Origin: Paenibacillus pabuli
GTDB lineage: Bacteria; Bacillota; Bacilli; Paenibacillales; Paenibacillaceae
Direction: 5' to 3'
Assembly: GCF_039831995.1 (NCBI RefSeq)
Contig: NZ_JBDOIO010000003.1
Coordinates: 3,410,001 to 3,474,000 of the forward strand
Length of the DNA: 64,000 nucleotides
The notes beneath the pieces are model-generated. The model did no database searches. It was not told the origin of the DNA and saw only the letters and a program-made list of their open reading frames with translations. Below are positions 46,514 through 54,636 of this stretch, piece after piece; position 1 is the stretch's first letter; each line of letters opens with the position of its first letter. Position numbers and translations under genes: made by a program.

Positions 46514-47437
46514 TTATAGGATGGTAAAATCCCTTCGGAGTGCATCCCAATGGGGTGTAGGTACATTCGCTATGCTTTTCCAATCGGTAAATGCCCGGTC
46601 CATTGCCTCTATTTCGCCATAAGAACCTGCAACCAGTTTATGCACTGGAAGCATGCTGTAGATCTTCAGCAAAAGATACAGCAGCCGCTTATGCTTGCGG
46701 ATCAGCTTCGCCTGTGCTCGGGGAATCATGTCGATGCCCATCGCCTCCAGTACAGCAATTCCCTCATCCAAGGCACCGATCATGTGCAGGAGCTGCTCTC
46801 GGTTTCCCTCCAGCTTCTTCAACTCTCGCTCTTTATTGAAACTTACTGCATTCAACATCAGAATCGGGATGAGGTGACTCTTCAGCCAAGCGTCAATATC
46901 CTCACTCACATCCAGCTTATACTTTGCTCGCGCAAAGGCCTGATTCAGCAGAGACTGAAAAGAAATCTTACCGTCCAGTGCGCCAATCACCATTAGCCCC
47001 TTTCCTCCGCCTATGGACATCATTCGATCTTGGTGACGCTTCCCGCCGCTAACGTGAAAACCAAACGCAACTCGCTTATCCACTGGGCTGTTGTCTTCGA
47101 GATAGGTCTGCATGCTTCGTGCATCTGCATTGTTTCCTACAATCACGATGTTGGTGCTCCGGTTATTCGCGAGAATAGGTAACACCGATGGAAAATCATT
47201 ATATTTCATGACCACGAAAATGAGATCGTAAACATCTTCCGCCTTTAATTCTCTTGTTACCCGAACCGGATCAACCGTCGTTCTAAACTGAAATACATGC
47301 CGAATGACCACGCCATCCCTCTCCAATTCCTCAGCCCGTTTCCCTCTCGCCAGAATGGTAACATCATTTCCTCCACGTACCAGAACGTGGGCCAGCTGAC
47401 TGCCTAACACGCCCGCACCATAGACCAATACTTTCAT
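46514..47437 (-). CDS. Ketopantoate reductase (PanE/ApbA) family protein
   Basis: The 307-residue protein has an N-terminal Rossmann fold (KVLVYGAGVLGSQLAHVL) and a C-terminal helical domain of the ApbA/PanE kind. True PanE makes pantoate from ketopantoate with NADPH. This one is divergent from a TetR gene rather than in a pantothenate operon, and its active-site lysine context is unusual (LKSHLIPILMLNAVSF). A different substrate is possible. The ATG at 47437 follows gaggag. It is likely repressed by the divergent regulator. Confidence 0.78.
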   Translation of the reverse strand: MKVLVYGAGVLGSQLAHVLVRGGNDVTILARGKRAEELERDGVVIRHVFQFRTTVDPVRVTRELKAEDVYDLIFVVMKYNDFPSVLPILANNRSTNIVIVGNNADARSMQTYLEDNSPVDKRVAFGFHVSGGKRHQDRMMSIGGGKGLMVIGALDGKISFQSLLNQAFARAKYKLDVSEDIDAWLKSHLIPILMLNAVSFNKERELKKLEGNREQLLHMIGALDEGIAVLEAMGIDMIPRAQAKLIRKHKRLLYLLLKIYSMLPVHKLVAGSYGEIEAMDRAFTDWKSIANVPTPHWDALRRDFTIL

Positions 47438-47547
47438 TCGATTCTCCTCAGTTTCGTTATTTATGAATAATCGTTGCTTTATGAACAGTTGTTGATAAAA
47501 TAAGAGTATCAAAGCCGCTTTCGGGCTTCAATCGCTAAAAAACCCGC

Positions 47548-47569
47548 TTTCGTTGAATAATCAACGAAA
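47548..47569. promoter_or_regulatory. Candidate TetR operator between divergent genes
   Basis: TTTCGTTGA and TCAACGAAA (nine-base arms) flank ATAA, about 80 bases before the TetR gene and 110 before the reductase gene. It probably controls both. Confidence 0.6.
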
Positions 47570-47646
47570 TACTCCTTTTTGTTGAAAAGCGTAAGCTATT
47601 TATAGAGAGATATGCAGAAAACGAAGAAACATGTAGAGGAGGCGCC

Positions 47647-48216
47647 ATGGATAGACGCGTACTTAAAACCAGAAAGGCCATCATGGAGGCTTTTGTCGGA
47701 TTGCTGGATGAGAAGGATTTCGAGCAAATGACGATCAATGATATCGCAGATCGCGCCAATGTTAACCGGGGAACGATCTATCTGCATTATACAGACAAGT
47801 ATGATCTGCTGGACCGCTGTATCGAGACGTACCTGCAGCAATTGGTGGACAGCTGCATGATTGATCATTATCCAACGCCAATGACGGCAAAAGACGCGCT
47901 GCTGCGAACCTTCCGTTATCTCGAGGAACATGCAGCCATCTATACCACCCTCCTCACGAAAAAAGGGATTCCGGCCTTCCGGAGCAAGATCATGACGATT
48001 ATGATTCAGGGCGTCGAGGAACAGATGGATGCGTGCGGCGTTCAGGGAGGCATGAGCAAAGAGATCACTATACAGTTTCTGGCTTCTGCTGCCGTGGGTC
48101 TGCTGGAATGGTGGATTATGAATGCCATGCCTTATTCTGCAGAGGATATGGTCGACCAATTAATTGCGTTATTGGAGCTCCATCTGAGCCTGCCTGCACT
48201 CGTGGTTCAAGGATAA
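47647..48216 (+). CDS. TetR/AcrR family transcriptional regulator
   Basis: The 189-residue protein has a TetR helix-turn-helix (MTINDIADRANVNRGTIYLHY, residues about 28-47) and a C-terminal helical domain of the kind found in YxbF/DhaS-like regulators (FLASAAVGLLEWWI). It is divergent from the PanE-like reductase gene, which is the likely target, with a nine-base-arm palindrome between them. The ATG follows gaggagg. The ligand is unknown. Confidence 0.85.
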   Translation: MDRRVLKTRKAIMEAFVGLLDEKDFEQMTINDIADRANVNRGTIYLHYTDKYDLLDRCIETYLQQLVDSCMIDHYPTPMTAKDALLRTFRYLEEHAAIYTTLLTKKGIPAFRSKIMTIMIQGVEEQMDACGVQGGMSKEITIQFLASAAVGLLEWWIMNAMPYSAEDMVDQLIALLELHLSLPALVVQG

Positions 48217-48246
48217 GCTCCACCTCAAGCAACACCAGCAATAAGA

Positions 48247-48271
48247 AAACCACGTCCGGCGGACGTGGTTT
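48247..48271. terminator. Bidirectional intrinsic terminator
   Basis: AAACCACGTCC and GGACGTGGTTT around GGC, between the converging TetR and chelatase genes. Confidence 0.8.
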
Positions 48272-48305
48272 CCTTGTCTATAATTTTAAAGTGCTCGTCC
48301 CCTTC

Positions 48306-49091
48306 TTAAGAAAGGGCCTTACCCTCATTACATCTGTCCAGTAAAAGTTGAATTTGACGCTCCAGCCAGTTTCCCAGGAGCGGATGCGGCAGCAGCGTCT
48401 CACCGCTGTAGGCATAGTCCAGTTCCTTCAGCCTGCCCGGAATGACGTTCATGGTAAAATAACCGGCACTCAAAAACAGCGGCGCCACAATAACGCGGGT
48501 TCCCTGCTCCTGGCTCCAGTGTTTTGCCTTGTCATACACACTCTCCGGATTGAGGAGTGCATAATCCGTATGGGCAACGCCACTGACATCCTGCACCCGC
48601 TGTGCGAGTGAGGAGATGCCTGTCTCCCAGCGTTGACGGAATCCATCGTGAATGCTCCCGTGCCCAACCAGTAGAATTGTCTCCTGCTTCGGCTCCCGGG
48701 ACAGCGATTTCACCTTATCCCACACCATCACGGCAATATCCGGGTCGTTATCCACAGGATAACCGAAGTGTACCCTTGCAGTTACCTGAAAGGGTTCCAG
48801 ATCCGTTTCCCGTTCCGGTGCTTCCTTCGCGCCGATCGCATATTCAATCTCATCCACATGAGTGCTGCCAGACGAAACGAATAGCGGTACGACCAATATA
48901 TCGGTTACGCTCTGTGCTTCCAGTCGGTTGATACCGTCCTGGATCAGGCGTCCTTCCACAAGTTCAAGAAATGAAGCTTCAACAGGCAGATCGTCAGGCA
49001 GATTAAGCCGGGAGACCGCGTCATCGACGGATTCTACCCAGGTCTGCTCCTGAGAACCGTGACTAATGATCAGTACACCCGGTTTCTTCAT
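48306..49091 (-). CDS. Sirohydrochlorin chelatase, CbiX/SirB-like
   Basis: The 261-residue protein is a tandem two-domain CbiX-type chelatase. It has metal-binding histidines in ISHGSQEQ (first half) and LLVGHGSIHDGF (second half), and PLFLSAGYFT near the end. It inserts cobalt or iron into sirohydrochlorin, feeding cobalamin or siroheme, the latter needed for sulfite reductase. No other cobalamin or siroheme gene is present. Its ATG lies one base after the stop of yerC and has only a weak ribosome binding site, so translation is probably coupled. Confidence 0.82.
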   Translation of the reverse strand: MKKPGVLIISHGSQEQTWVESVDDAVSRLNLPDDLPVEASFLELVEGRLIQDGINRLEAQSVTDILVVPLFVSSGSTHVDEIEYAIGAKEAPERETDLEPFQVTARVHFGYPVDNDPDIAVMVWDKVKSLSREPKQETILLVGHGSIHDGFRQRWETGISSLAQRVQDVSGVAHTDYALLNPESVYDKAKHWSQEQGTRVIVAPLFLSAGYFTMNVIPGRLKELDYAYSGETLLPHPLLGNWLERQIQLLLDRCNEGKALS

Positions 49092-49092
49092 C

Positions 49093-49383
49093 TTAGCGAC
49101 CCAGACGTTCTAATGTCATTTTATAGCCATCATTGCCGTAGTTCAGGCAGCGCTTCACGCGGGAGATCGTAGCTGTACTAGCTCCTGTCTCTGCTTCAAT
49201 CTGATTATACGTGTTGCCTTTACCAAGCATACGAGCAACTTCCAGCCGCTGGGACATGGATTGAATCTCGTTCACCGTGCAGAGGTCATCAAAAAACACG
49301 TAGCACTCCTCAATATCTTTCAGAGTGAGAATGGCCTCAAATAGTTGTTCAATACTTTTATCATTTAGCTTTTTCAGCTGCAT
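49093..49383 (-). CDS. yerC: YerC/YecD family TrpR-like DNA-binding protein
   Basis: The 96-residue protein is a TrpR-like helix-turn-helix regulator (YNQIEAETGASTATISRVKRCL, residues 58-79) of the Bacillales YerC family. Its target is not known. It is the first gene of a two-gene unit with the chelatase. A good promoter, TTGAAA-17-TACAAT, lies upstream. The start has a ggggatgatgatg purine-rich site. Confidence 0.85.
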   Translation of the reverse strand: MQLKKLNDKSIEQLFEAILTLKDIEECYVFFDDLCTVNEIQSMSQRLEVARMLGKGNTYNQIEAETGASTATISRVKRCLNYGNDGYKMTLERLGR

Positions 49384-49841
49384 TTCATCATCATCCCCTA
49401 GCGGTTACTGTGTACCTTCATTGTACTCACACTGAGTTGGTATTTCAAGCGTTAACGATTTCACGCACTACAGAATAAAAATACATGTTACCGCTTACAT
49501 TAGGCACTATTGTCCTTCACACGTGGACACCAACCGTAATTCCTGCGATATATCCCATTTTTCACCTGTATATTCCCGATTACTTATGTAGGGATTTAAC
49601 CCTTATAATTGTTACAATTTTGTGTACAAACTTCCCTTTTCGATGATTATGATCCTCCCTTGTCCCCTGCGCCCAATTCCGCAAATATCCCGTTTTCCGT
49701 GACACCCGCCTACGCCGTCTCTCCGCGAATGACATACAGTATAGCAAAAGGGAGTTCCATCAAGGTCTGTTCACGCCTATTGGACCTGACAGTTGAAGGA
49801 ACGCATTTCCGAAATCCAATATAGAAGGAACGTGATCGTTC
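49384..49841. other. Intergenic region between yerC and the YqfQ-like gene
   Basis: About 460 bases separating divergent genes. It holds the yerC promoter and a TATAAT element near 49598-49603 that may serve the plus-strand gene. Short open frames here lack support. Confidence 0.45.
49420..49448 (-). promoter_or_regulatory. Promoter of the yerC-chelatase unit
   Basis: On the minus strand TTGAAA and TACAAT are spaced by 17 bases, 37 bases before the yerC start. This is a sigma-A-type promoter. Confidence 0.6.
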
Positions 49842-50480
49842 ATGCCACAGCATTATTATCATCGCCAGCCCACACCACGGCAGCGTCCGTCTTCCTATTC
49901 ACAGCGACAGGCGCATACTTCTGCCTATGCTCCGCCCGGTGCGGTACAGCGTTCATTGAATGAAACCCAAGTTCAACCGATGTACCCCGGAGTAGAACCC
50001 TACTATCCGGCCTACGGTGAAGTGGAGGCATCTGCACTTGTACCTTATGGGCAAGGTGCACCTGGCGGCAACTTGTATAGCGGCGGTGTACCCGTTGCTC
50101 CCCCAGTTCCGATTGAGACACCTGCTGCTTCCAGTGGTTCCGGGTTCTCTCTCGCGAATCTCGGTGAGTTAAAAGGAATGATCGACCGCTTCGGCGGCAT
50201 CGACGGCATCATGAATGGTATTGGAAAAATGCAGAAGGTTGTCGGCGGCATTCAACAAATGGCTCCAATGATGAAGCTGGTTATGGGCATTCTGCCTTTT
50301 GGAAAAGGGAAAAACAAGAGCAGCAGCCCAGCGGAGGCCGACTATGAGGAATATACACCGCCTCGCCGTCCGCGCAAGCGGCGCAAGAAGACGACTTCCG
50401 CCCCACGCCGCCGCAGCAGCAATACGACTCGGCGCAAAACAAGTTCCACCAAGCGCCGTTCCTCAGGCAGCAAACGCTAA
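49842..50480 (+). CDS. YqfQ/VrrA-like protein with basic C-terminal tail
   Basis: The 212-residue protein has a Pro/Tyr/Gln-rich N-terminal half (residues 1-90), a YqfQ-like core (GMIDRFGGIDGIMNGIGKMQ then KVVGGIQQMAPMMKLVM) and a very basic, serine- and arginine-rich tail of about 50 residues. In Bacillus, YqfQ-type proteins are linked to spores, but the role is unclear. The basic tail suggests nucleic-acid or polyanion binding. The ATG follows aaggaacgtg. Confidence 0.65.
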   Translation: MPQHYYHRQPTPRQRPSSYSQRQAHTSAYAPPGAVQRSLNETQVQPMYPGVEPYYPAYGEVEASALVPYGQGAPGGNLYSGGVPVAPPVPIETPAASSGSGFSLANLGELKGMIDRFGGIDGIMNGIGKMQKVVGGIQQMAPMMKLVMGILPFGKGKNKSSSPAEADYEEYTPPRRPRKRRKKTTSAPRRRSSNTTRRKTSSTKRRSSGSKR

Positions 50481-50490
50481 ACCTCTCCTC

Positions 50491-50522
50491 AGGCACCTAT
50501 CCCTTAGATAAGGAAGGTGCCT
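50491..50522 (+). terminator. Terminator after the YqfQ-like gene
   Basis: AGGCACCT...AGGTGCCT with an inner CCTTA/TAAGG stem, then a pyrimidine-rich tail. Confidence 0.6.
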
Positions 50523-50668
50523 TCACCTTCTTTACGAGCAGGACCATTTATCCCCTTAGCCCTTCAATACCTCACCCATTGGAGTATCTCGGGCAAAATT
50601 TTTCAAGAACTTATGTTCTTATTTATGTTCATTGAGGTATACTGGGTAGTAGATAAAGGAGGCGGACC

Positions 50669-51751
50669 ATGGAACTGTTTAAGGATAAATATACGCCCGG
50701 ATTAATTGACCGAATCGGCGAACTGCTGCATCAGTATTACCCTACCCTAGACAAAACGCGCTTCCGCGACCTTGTGTTTGCCGAAGACTGGGAACAAGCC
50801 GAATTCAAGGCACGCATTCGCCGGATTACACTTGCCCTGACCGAAGTACTGCCCTCTGCCTATGAAGAGGCACTGCATGTACTTGAACAGGCGGCACCAC
50901 AGCTGCGGGGGGTCGAGTATTTGTTTGTCCCTGATTTTATTGAGGTGAACGGACTCGCACCTGAACACTACGAATTGTCCATGAAGTATCTAACGGTCTT
51001 CACACCTTATTCCAGCTCGGAGTTCGCCGTGCGCCCGTTTATTGAACGGTATCCGATCGAGTCGATGAAACGGATGATGGAATGGACAAGCAGTGAGAAC
51101 GAGCATATTCGCAGGCTTGCCAGCGAAGGCAGTCGCCCTCGTTTGCCATGGGGTTCCAAGCTGCGCAGTTTGATTGCGGATCCAACGCCAGCCCTTCCCA
51201 TTCTCCATGCTTTGAAACAGGACGAGTCCCTCTATGTACGGAAAAGTGTCGCAAACCATCTCAACGATATTTCAAAAGACCATCCTGATCTGGTTCTGGA
51301 TCTCGCCTCCACCTGGTACGGTCAGCATCCACATACCGACTGGATTGTACGCCACGCAAGCCGTTCGCTGTTGAAAAAGGGGCAACCCAAAGCTCTCGCC
51401 CTCTTTGGCTATATTGAACAGGATGCGGTACACGTTGAGCATCTTCAGCTTGTACGGGATACGATTGCCGTTGGTGAAGAGCTGGAGTTCACGTTCGATG
51501 TGGTCAATGCGAGTGGTCAGCCTCAGATGCTGCGGATTGAATATGAGATCGGATATATGAAGGCCAACGGCAAGCAGGCCCCCAAACGTTTCAAATGCTC
51601 GGATAAAACGTATCCTGCGGGGAGAAGCAAGGTCGCTACGAAGCAATCGTTCAAAGTAATTACCACCAGACGGTACTATGCCGGACTTCACACATTAACG
51701 ATTGTGGTCAACGGACAACCCACTGCTTCGGCAGCTTTCATTCTTGAATAA
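50669..51751 (+). CDS. AlkC-type DNA alkylation repair protein with Ig-like tail
   Basis: The 360-residue protein starts with AlkD/AlkC-like HEAT repeats (for example ALPILHALKQDESLYVRKSV then ANHLNDISKDHPDL). Its C-terminal 110 residues form an immunoglobulin-like beta domain (VGEELEFTFDVVNASGQPQM), as found in the AlkC branch. AlkC enzymes remove 3-methyladenine-type lesions without base flipping. The ATG follows aaaggaggcgg. A second, unrelated AlkD-like gene lies at 13396-14103. Confidence 0.85.
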   Translation: MELFKDKYTPGLIDRIGELLHQYYPTLDKTRFRDLVFAEDWEQAEFKARIRRITLALTEVLPSAYEEALHVLEQAAPQLRGVEYLFVPDFIEVNGLAPEHYELSMKYLTVFTPYSSSEFAVRPFIERYPIESMKRMMEWTSSENEHIRRLASEGSRPRLPWGSKLRSLIADPTPALPILHALKQDESLYVRKSVANHLNDISKDHPDLVLDLASTWYGQHPHTDWIVRHASRSLLKKGQPKALALFGYIEQDAVHVEHLQLVRDTIAVGEELEFTFDVVNASGQPQMLRIEYEIGYMKANGKQAPKRFKCSDKTYPAGRSKVATKQSFKVITTRRYYAGLHTLTIVVNGQPTASAAFILE

Positions 51752-51774
51752 AAAACAGAATTGCCATCCATAAG

Positions 51775-51823
51775 TTATTCACAGCTCACAACTACGGATA
51801 AAAAGATATTCACATGTGGATAG
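51775..51823. repeat. Small group of DnaA-box-like sequences
   Basis: TTATTCACA (51775-51783, full match to TTATNCACA), ATATTCACA (51806-51814, one mismatch) and TGTGGATAG (51815-51823, reverse orientation, one mismatch) lie directly after the AlkC gene. Confidence 0.5.
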
Positions 51824-51840
51824 GATTGATATTTCCCTTT

Positions 51841-51877
51841 AACCGAATGCCGTGTCTGTCACAGACGCGCTTCGGTT
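51841..51877 (+). terminator. Intrinsic terminator after the AlkC gene
   Basis: AACCGAA/TTCGGTT outer arms and TGTCTG/CAGAC inner arms, then ATTTATTTTT on the plus strand. Confidence 0.8.
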
Positions 51878-51929
51878 ATTTATTTTTCCCCCTCATTTCC
51901 CCTATGTACGTCTCCTCCAAAATCATCTG

Positions 51930-51960
51930 TTGACTTGGAGCATACTCCAAGTTGTACCAT
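51930..51960 (+). promoter_or_regulatory. MerR-type promoter of the SDR-MerR unit
   Basis: TTGACT (-35) and TACCAT (-10) are separated by 19 bases, the long spacing typical of MerR-activated promoters. Inside lies the dyad ACTTGGAG-cata-CTCCAAGT with perfect eight-base arms. It lies 55 bases before the SDR start. Confidence 0.75.
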
Positions 51961-52014
51961 TCGGAGATCATCACCCACATGCTTCACCATTATTAGTGAA
52001 AAGAGGAATAAACG

Positions 52015-52743
52015 ATGCAAATGAAAAAGACCGCCCTCATTACGGGAGCAAACAAAGGAATTGGATTCGAAACGGCACGGCAGTTGGGAAATATGGGTTA
52101 TGTTGTTCTCCTCGGAGCGAGAGACATGCGTAAAGGCGAGGAAGCCGCACAGAGACTACTAAACGAGGGAATCGAAGCCTATGGAATCGAGCTTGATGTT
52201 ACGAGTCAAAGAACCATTGAGACAGCCGTCAGTCACATTGAACAAACGTTTGGCTCGCTCGACATTCTGATCAACAACGCAGGAATCTCTGTGGGCGGAG
52301 CTACCCCACCTAGCTTAATCGCTTTGGATGATATACGAGAAACCTATAATACGAACTTCTTCGGCATGATATCCGTAACGCAGGCGATGTTACCCTTAGT
52401 GCAGCAGTCCCCTGCAGGACGAATCGTTAACCTGACAAGCGGTCTGGGCTCACTCGCATACAATAGTGATCCCGAGCATGAACATGCACAATTCAATCTG
52501 CTCGCTTATAACAGCAGCAAAGCAGCCGTTAACATGTTTACCGTTACTCTTGCCAAGGAATTCAGAGATACACCACTTAAAATAAACGCTGTCGATCCAG
52601 GCTTTACAGCAACTGATCTAAATGGTTTTACAGGAACCAATACTGTGCAGCAAGCTGCCGCTACGATTGTGAAACTGGCTGTTCTCGGGGACGATGGCCC
52701 AACAGGAGGATTCTATGGGAGTAATGGAGAAATACCTTGGTAA
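52015..52743 (+). CDS. Short-chain dehydrogenase/reductase (SDR)
   Basis: The 242-residue protein has the classical SDR features: TGANKGIGFE for NAD(P) binding, NNAG, the catalytic serine in NLTSGLGSL and YNSSKAAV with the YxxxK pair. It probably reduces an aldehyde or ketone; the substrate is not known. Transcription should be controlled by the MerR-type promoter upstream and the MerR gene just downstream. The ATG has an agaggaat site. Confidence 0.88.
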   Translation: MQMKKTALITGANKGIGFETARQLGNMGYVVLLGARDMRKGEEAAQRLLNEGIEAYGIELDVTSQRTIETAVSHIEQTFGSLDILINNAGISVGGATPPSLIALDDIRETYNTNFFGMISVTQAMLPLVQQSPAGRIVNLTSGLGSLAYNSDPEHEHAQFNLLAYNSSKAAVNMFTVTLAKEFRDTPLKINAVDPGFTATDLNGFTGTNTVQQAAATIVKLAVLGDDGPTGGFYGSNGEIPW

Positions 52744-52768
52744 ATTCAATACTGAGGAGTTGCATTAC

Positions 52769-53185
52769 ATGCATGACATACCCGACATCGTTACATCGAT
52801 TCGCGAAGCTGCTCTGCTTACAGGGCTGACCGAAGATACGATCCGCTATTATGAAAAGGTTGGACTGCTCCCCTATGCAGAACGCAAAACAAACGGACAT
52901 CGGCAATACAGCAAAGACCAGATTCTCGGCATTATTTTTTTGACCAGGCTTAAATCCACCGGGATGACCATCGAACAGATGAAACATTACCGTGAGCTGT
53001 CTGAGCAAGGTGCCGATACCCTATCCGTCAGATACGCGATCCTTGAGGAACATCAGCGTAAGATTCAGCAAGATATAGCTAATTTACATGAAACATCAGA
53101 GATCATAGCCTATAAGCTCCAACATTACCGAGAACTTTCGGAACATCCTGATCTTGAAGATTCGAACTGCAACACCAGTACCTAA
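52769..53185 (+). CDS. MerR family transcriptional regulator
   Basis: The 138-residue protein has the MerR helix-turn-helix and wing (SIREAALLTGLTEDTIRYYE, then KVGLLPYAERKTNGHRQYS) and a dimerisation coiled coil, but no cysteine-rich metal site. It resembles aldehyde-responsive regulators such as AdhR of Bacillus. It starts 25 bases after the SDR stop and is probably expressed with the SDR gene, giving a feedback loop. ATG at 52769 was chosen because gaggag precedes it; the longer frame starts inside the SDR gene. Confidence 0.85.
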   Translation: MHDIPDIVTSIREAALLTGLTEDTIRYYEKVGLLPYAERKTNGHRQYSKDQILGIIFLTRLKSTGMTIEQMKHYRELSEQGADTLSVRYAILEEHQRKIQQDIANLHETSEIIAYKLQHYRELSEHPDLEDSNCNTST

Positions 53186-53218
53186 CTATCTCCAACAATC
53201 AATCCATTTGGGAAGACA

Positions 53219-53273
53219 CAAGCGATGATCTCTTTTGCGCTGCTACAACAGACAAAAGAAGATCCTCGCTTGA
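53219..53273. terminator. Long imperfect hairpin between converging genes
   Basis: AAGCGA-GATCT-TTTTG pairs with CAAAAG-AGATC-TCGCTT around 15 bases, with three mismatches, between the MerR and corA ends. T runs are weak, so it is only a possible terminator. Confidence 0.4.
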
Positions 53274-53318
53274 TCACATCTTATTTACTATCCATAATAC
53301 ATTTTCTATATAGATCTT

Positions 53319-54278
53319 TTATTTAAACCATCCGCGCTTCACAAACCATGCCACCATGCTGCCACCCAGTACAAACATCAGAAGCAGCACTCCACCGTAC
53401 CCAAACTTCCACCCAAGCTCCGGCATATAGGCGAAGTTCATCCCATAAATTCCCGCGATAAGTGTCAGCGGCATGAACACTGTCGTTATAACCGTAAGTG
53501 TCTTCATAATGGCGTTCATCCGGTTGGAATTCAGCGAAATATAACTGTCCCGCAGGTCTGCGGTCATCTCCCGGTCCGCCTCGATCATGTCCGTCAGCTT
53601 CAGCAGATGGTCATAGATATCCGTAAAATACGCGGTATGCTCACCCGTCCGCTGCACGTGCTGCGAGTTGATTACCCGATAGAGCAGATCCCGCATGGGT
53701 ACCACGGTTCGTCTTAGCTTCAACAGCCGGCTGCGCAGGTCAAACACCTGATTCATCAAGTCCTCTACCGATTCCTGACTGCCCCGGTTCTCCAGTTCTG
53801 CGAGTTCATCCTCAATCGCAAACAGCGACGGGAAATAATGATCGACGAGCTTGTCCATCACGGTATAAGCTGCAGCCACCGGTCCACGCGCCCAGATGGT
53901 GCGTTCATGTGCATGATGCAGGATGCGCTCCCATGCTTCATCTACCTCTTCCAGTACACCATGATGAAAGGAAACCAGAAAGTTCGATCCCAAAAACAAA
54001 TCCACTTCCTCCGCTTCCAGTGTAGTTGGATTAAGCGCATGCAGCACAAGAAACTGTAAATTGTCGTAGTAATCCAGCTTCGGGCGCTGCAGCACATGCA
54101 GACAATCCTCGATCGCCAAGGGGTGAAAATGAAAATATGTATCCAGCAATCGGCTTTCTTCCTCCGAAGGCTGGTTGAAATCTGCCCAGACCCAGGCATA
54201 ATCCTTCAGGTCCAGCTGTGTCAGGGGAATGTTAATGGAGACCTGATGATCTCGTGTGATGGCGAGTGTACGAATCAT
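53319..54278 (-). CDS. corA: CorA family divalent metal transporter
   Basis: The 319-residue protein has a large cytoplasmic N-terminal domain and two C-terminal membrane helices with the GMN selectivity motif (IYGMNFAYMPELGW). It carries magnesium, or cobalt and nickel, into the cell. Its downstream terminal residues WFVKRGWFK are basic, as usual. The ATG follows acaaggacgtgg. Confidence 0.92.
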   Translation of the reverse strand: MIRTLAITRDHQVSINIPLTQLDLKDYAWVWADFNQPSEEESRLLDTYFHFHPLAIEDCLHVLQRPKLDYYDNLQFLVLHALNPTTLEAEEVDLFLGSNFLVSFHHGVLEEVDEAWERILHHAHERTIWARGPVAAAYTVMDKLVDHYFPSLFAIEDELAELENRGSQESVEDLMNQVFDLRSRLLKLRRTVVPMRDLLYRVINSQHVQRTGEHTAYFTDIYDHLLKLTDMIEADREMTADLRDSYISLNSNRMNAIMKTLTVITTVFMPLTLIAGIYGMNFAYMPELGWKFGYGGVLLLMFVLGGSMVAWFVKRGWFK

Positions 54279-54366
54279 AAATTAGACCACGTCCTTGTCC
54301 TATATCCTTTACGCTATTGTATAACTTAATCATCGAACCGTCTCCTGCCATCGCATAACAGCCCTA

Positions 54367-54583
54367 TTATCCACAAAATCACTTGCTGCAGGGACAACAA
54401 AAAAAGCCAACCCTGTTGGCTTCTCTCATTCCCTATCCACAGTTCCCTGTATCCACAGGATAATCTAACGTTTGGTTTATCATTCCACGGATGGCTATCC
54501 ACATATCCAGCCTGTCCACACGTTCATGCACAGGCTTCTCTATAATATGATTAAAAAATTGTCCACATATCCCGATATTCACA
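54367..54583 (+). repeat. DnaA-box cluster
   Basis: Eight sites fit TTATNCACA, all in one orientation: TTATCCACA at 54367 (exact), CTATCCACA at 54433 and 54495, GTATCCACA at 54449, TTGTCCACA at 54559, ATATTCACA at 54575 and TCATGCACA at 54524 (one mismatch each), and CTGTCCACA at 54512 (two mismatches). Neither dnaA nor dnaN is near, so this is not the replication origin. In Bacillus, such clusters bind DnaA and hold back initiation. Confidence 0.7.
54405..54421 (-). terminator. Intrinsic terminator of the pit operon
   Basis: AGCCAAC/GTTGGCT around CCT, followed on the minus strand by eight T residues. It lies about 215 bases beyond the pit stop, inside the DnaA-box region. Confidence 0.75.
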
Positions 54584-54636
54584 CAGTTATGAACAACTGT
54601 GCCGGTCGGTCCCAATCAGCCTTTCGGATCACTTTC

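Larger units (their letters stand above)
54279..54636. other. Intergenic region with DnaA-box cluster between corA and pit
   Basis: About 360 bases containing the start region of corA, the terminator of the pit-DUF47 operon and an array of DnaA-box-like sequences. No gene was found. See the array entry for the individual sites. Confidence 0.7.

Noticed and set aside
54360..54590. Replication origin
   Set aside because: Despite the DnaA boxes there is no dnaA, dnaN, recF or gyrase gene nearby and no clear unwinding AT stretch with DnaA-trio. A titration-type cluster fits better.
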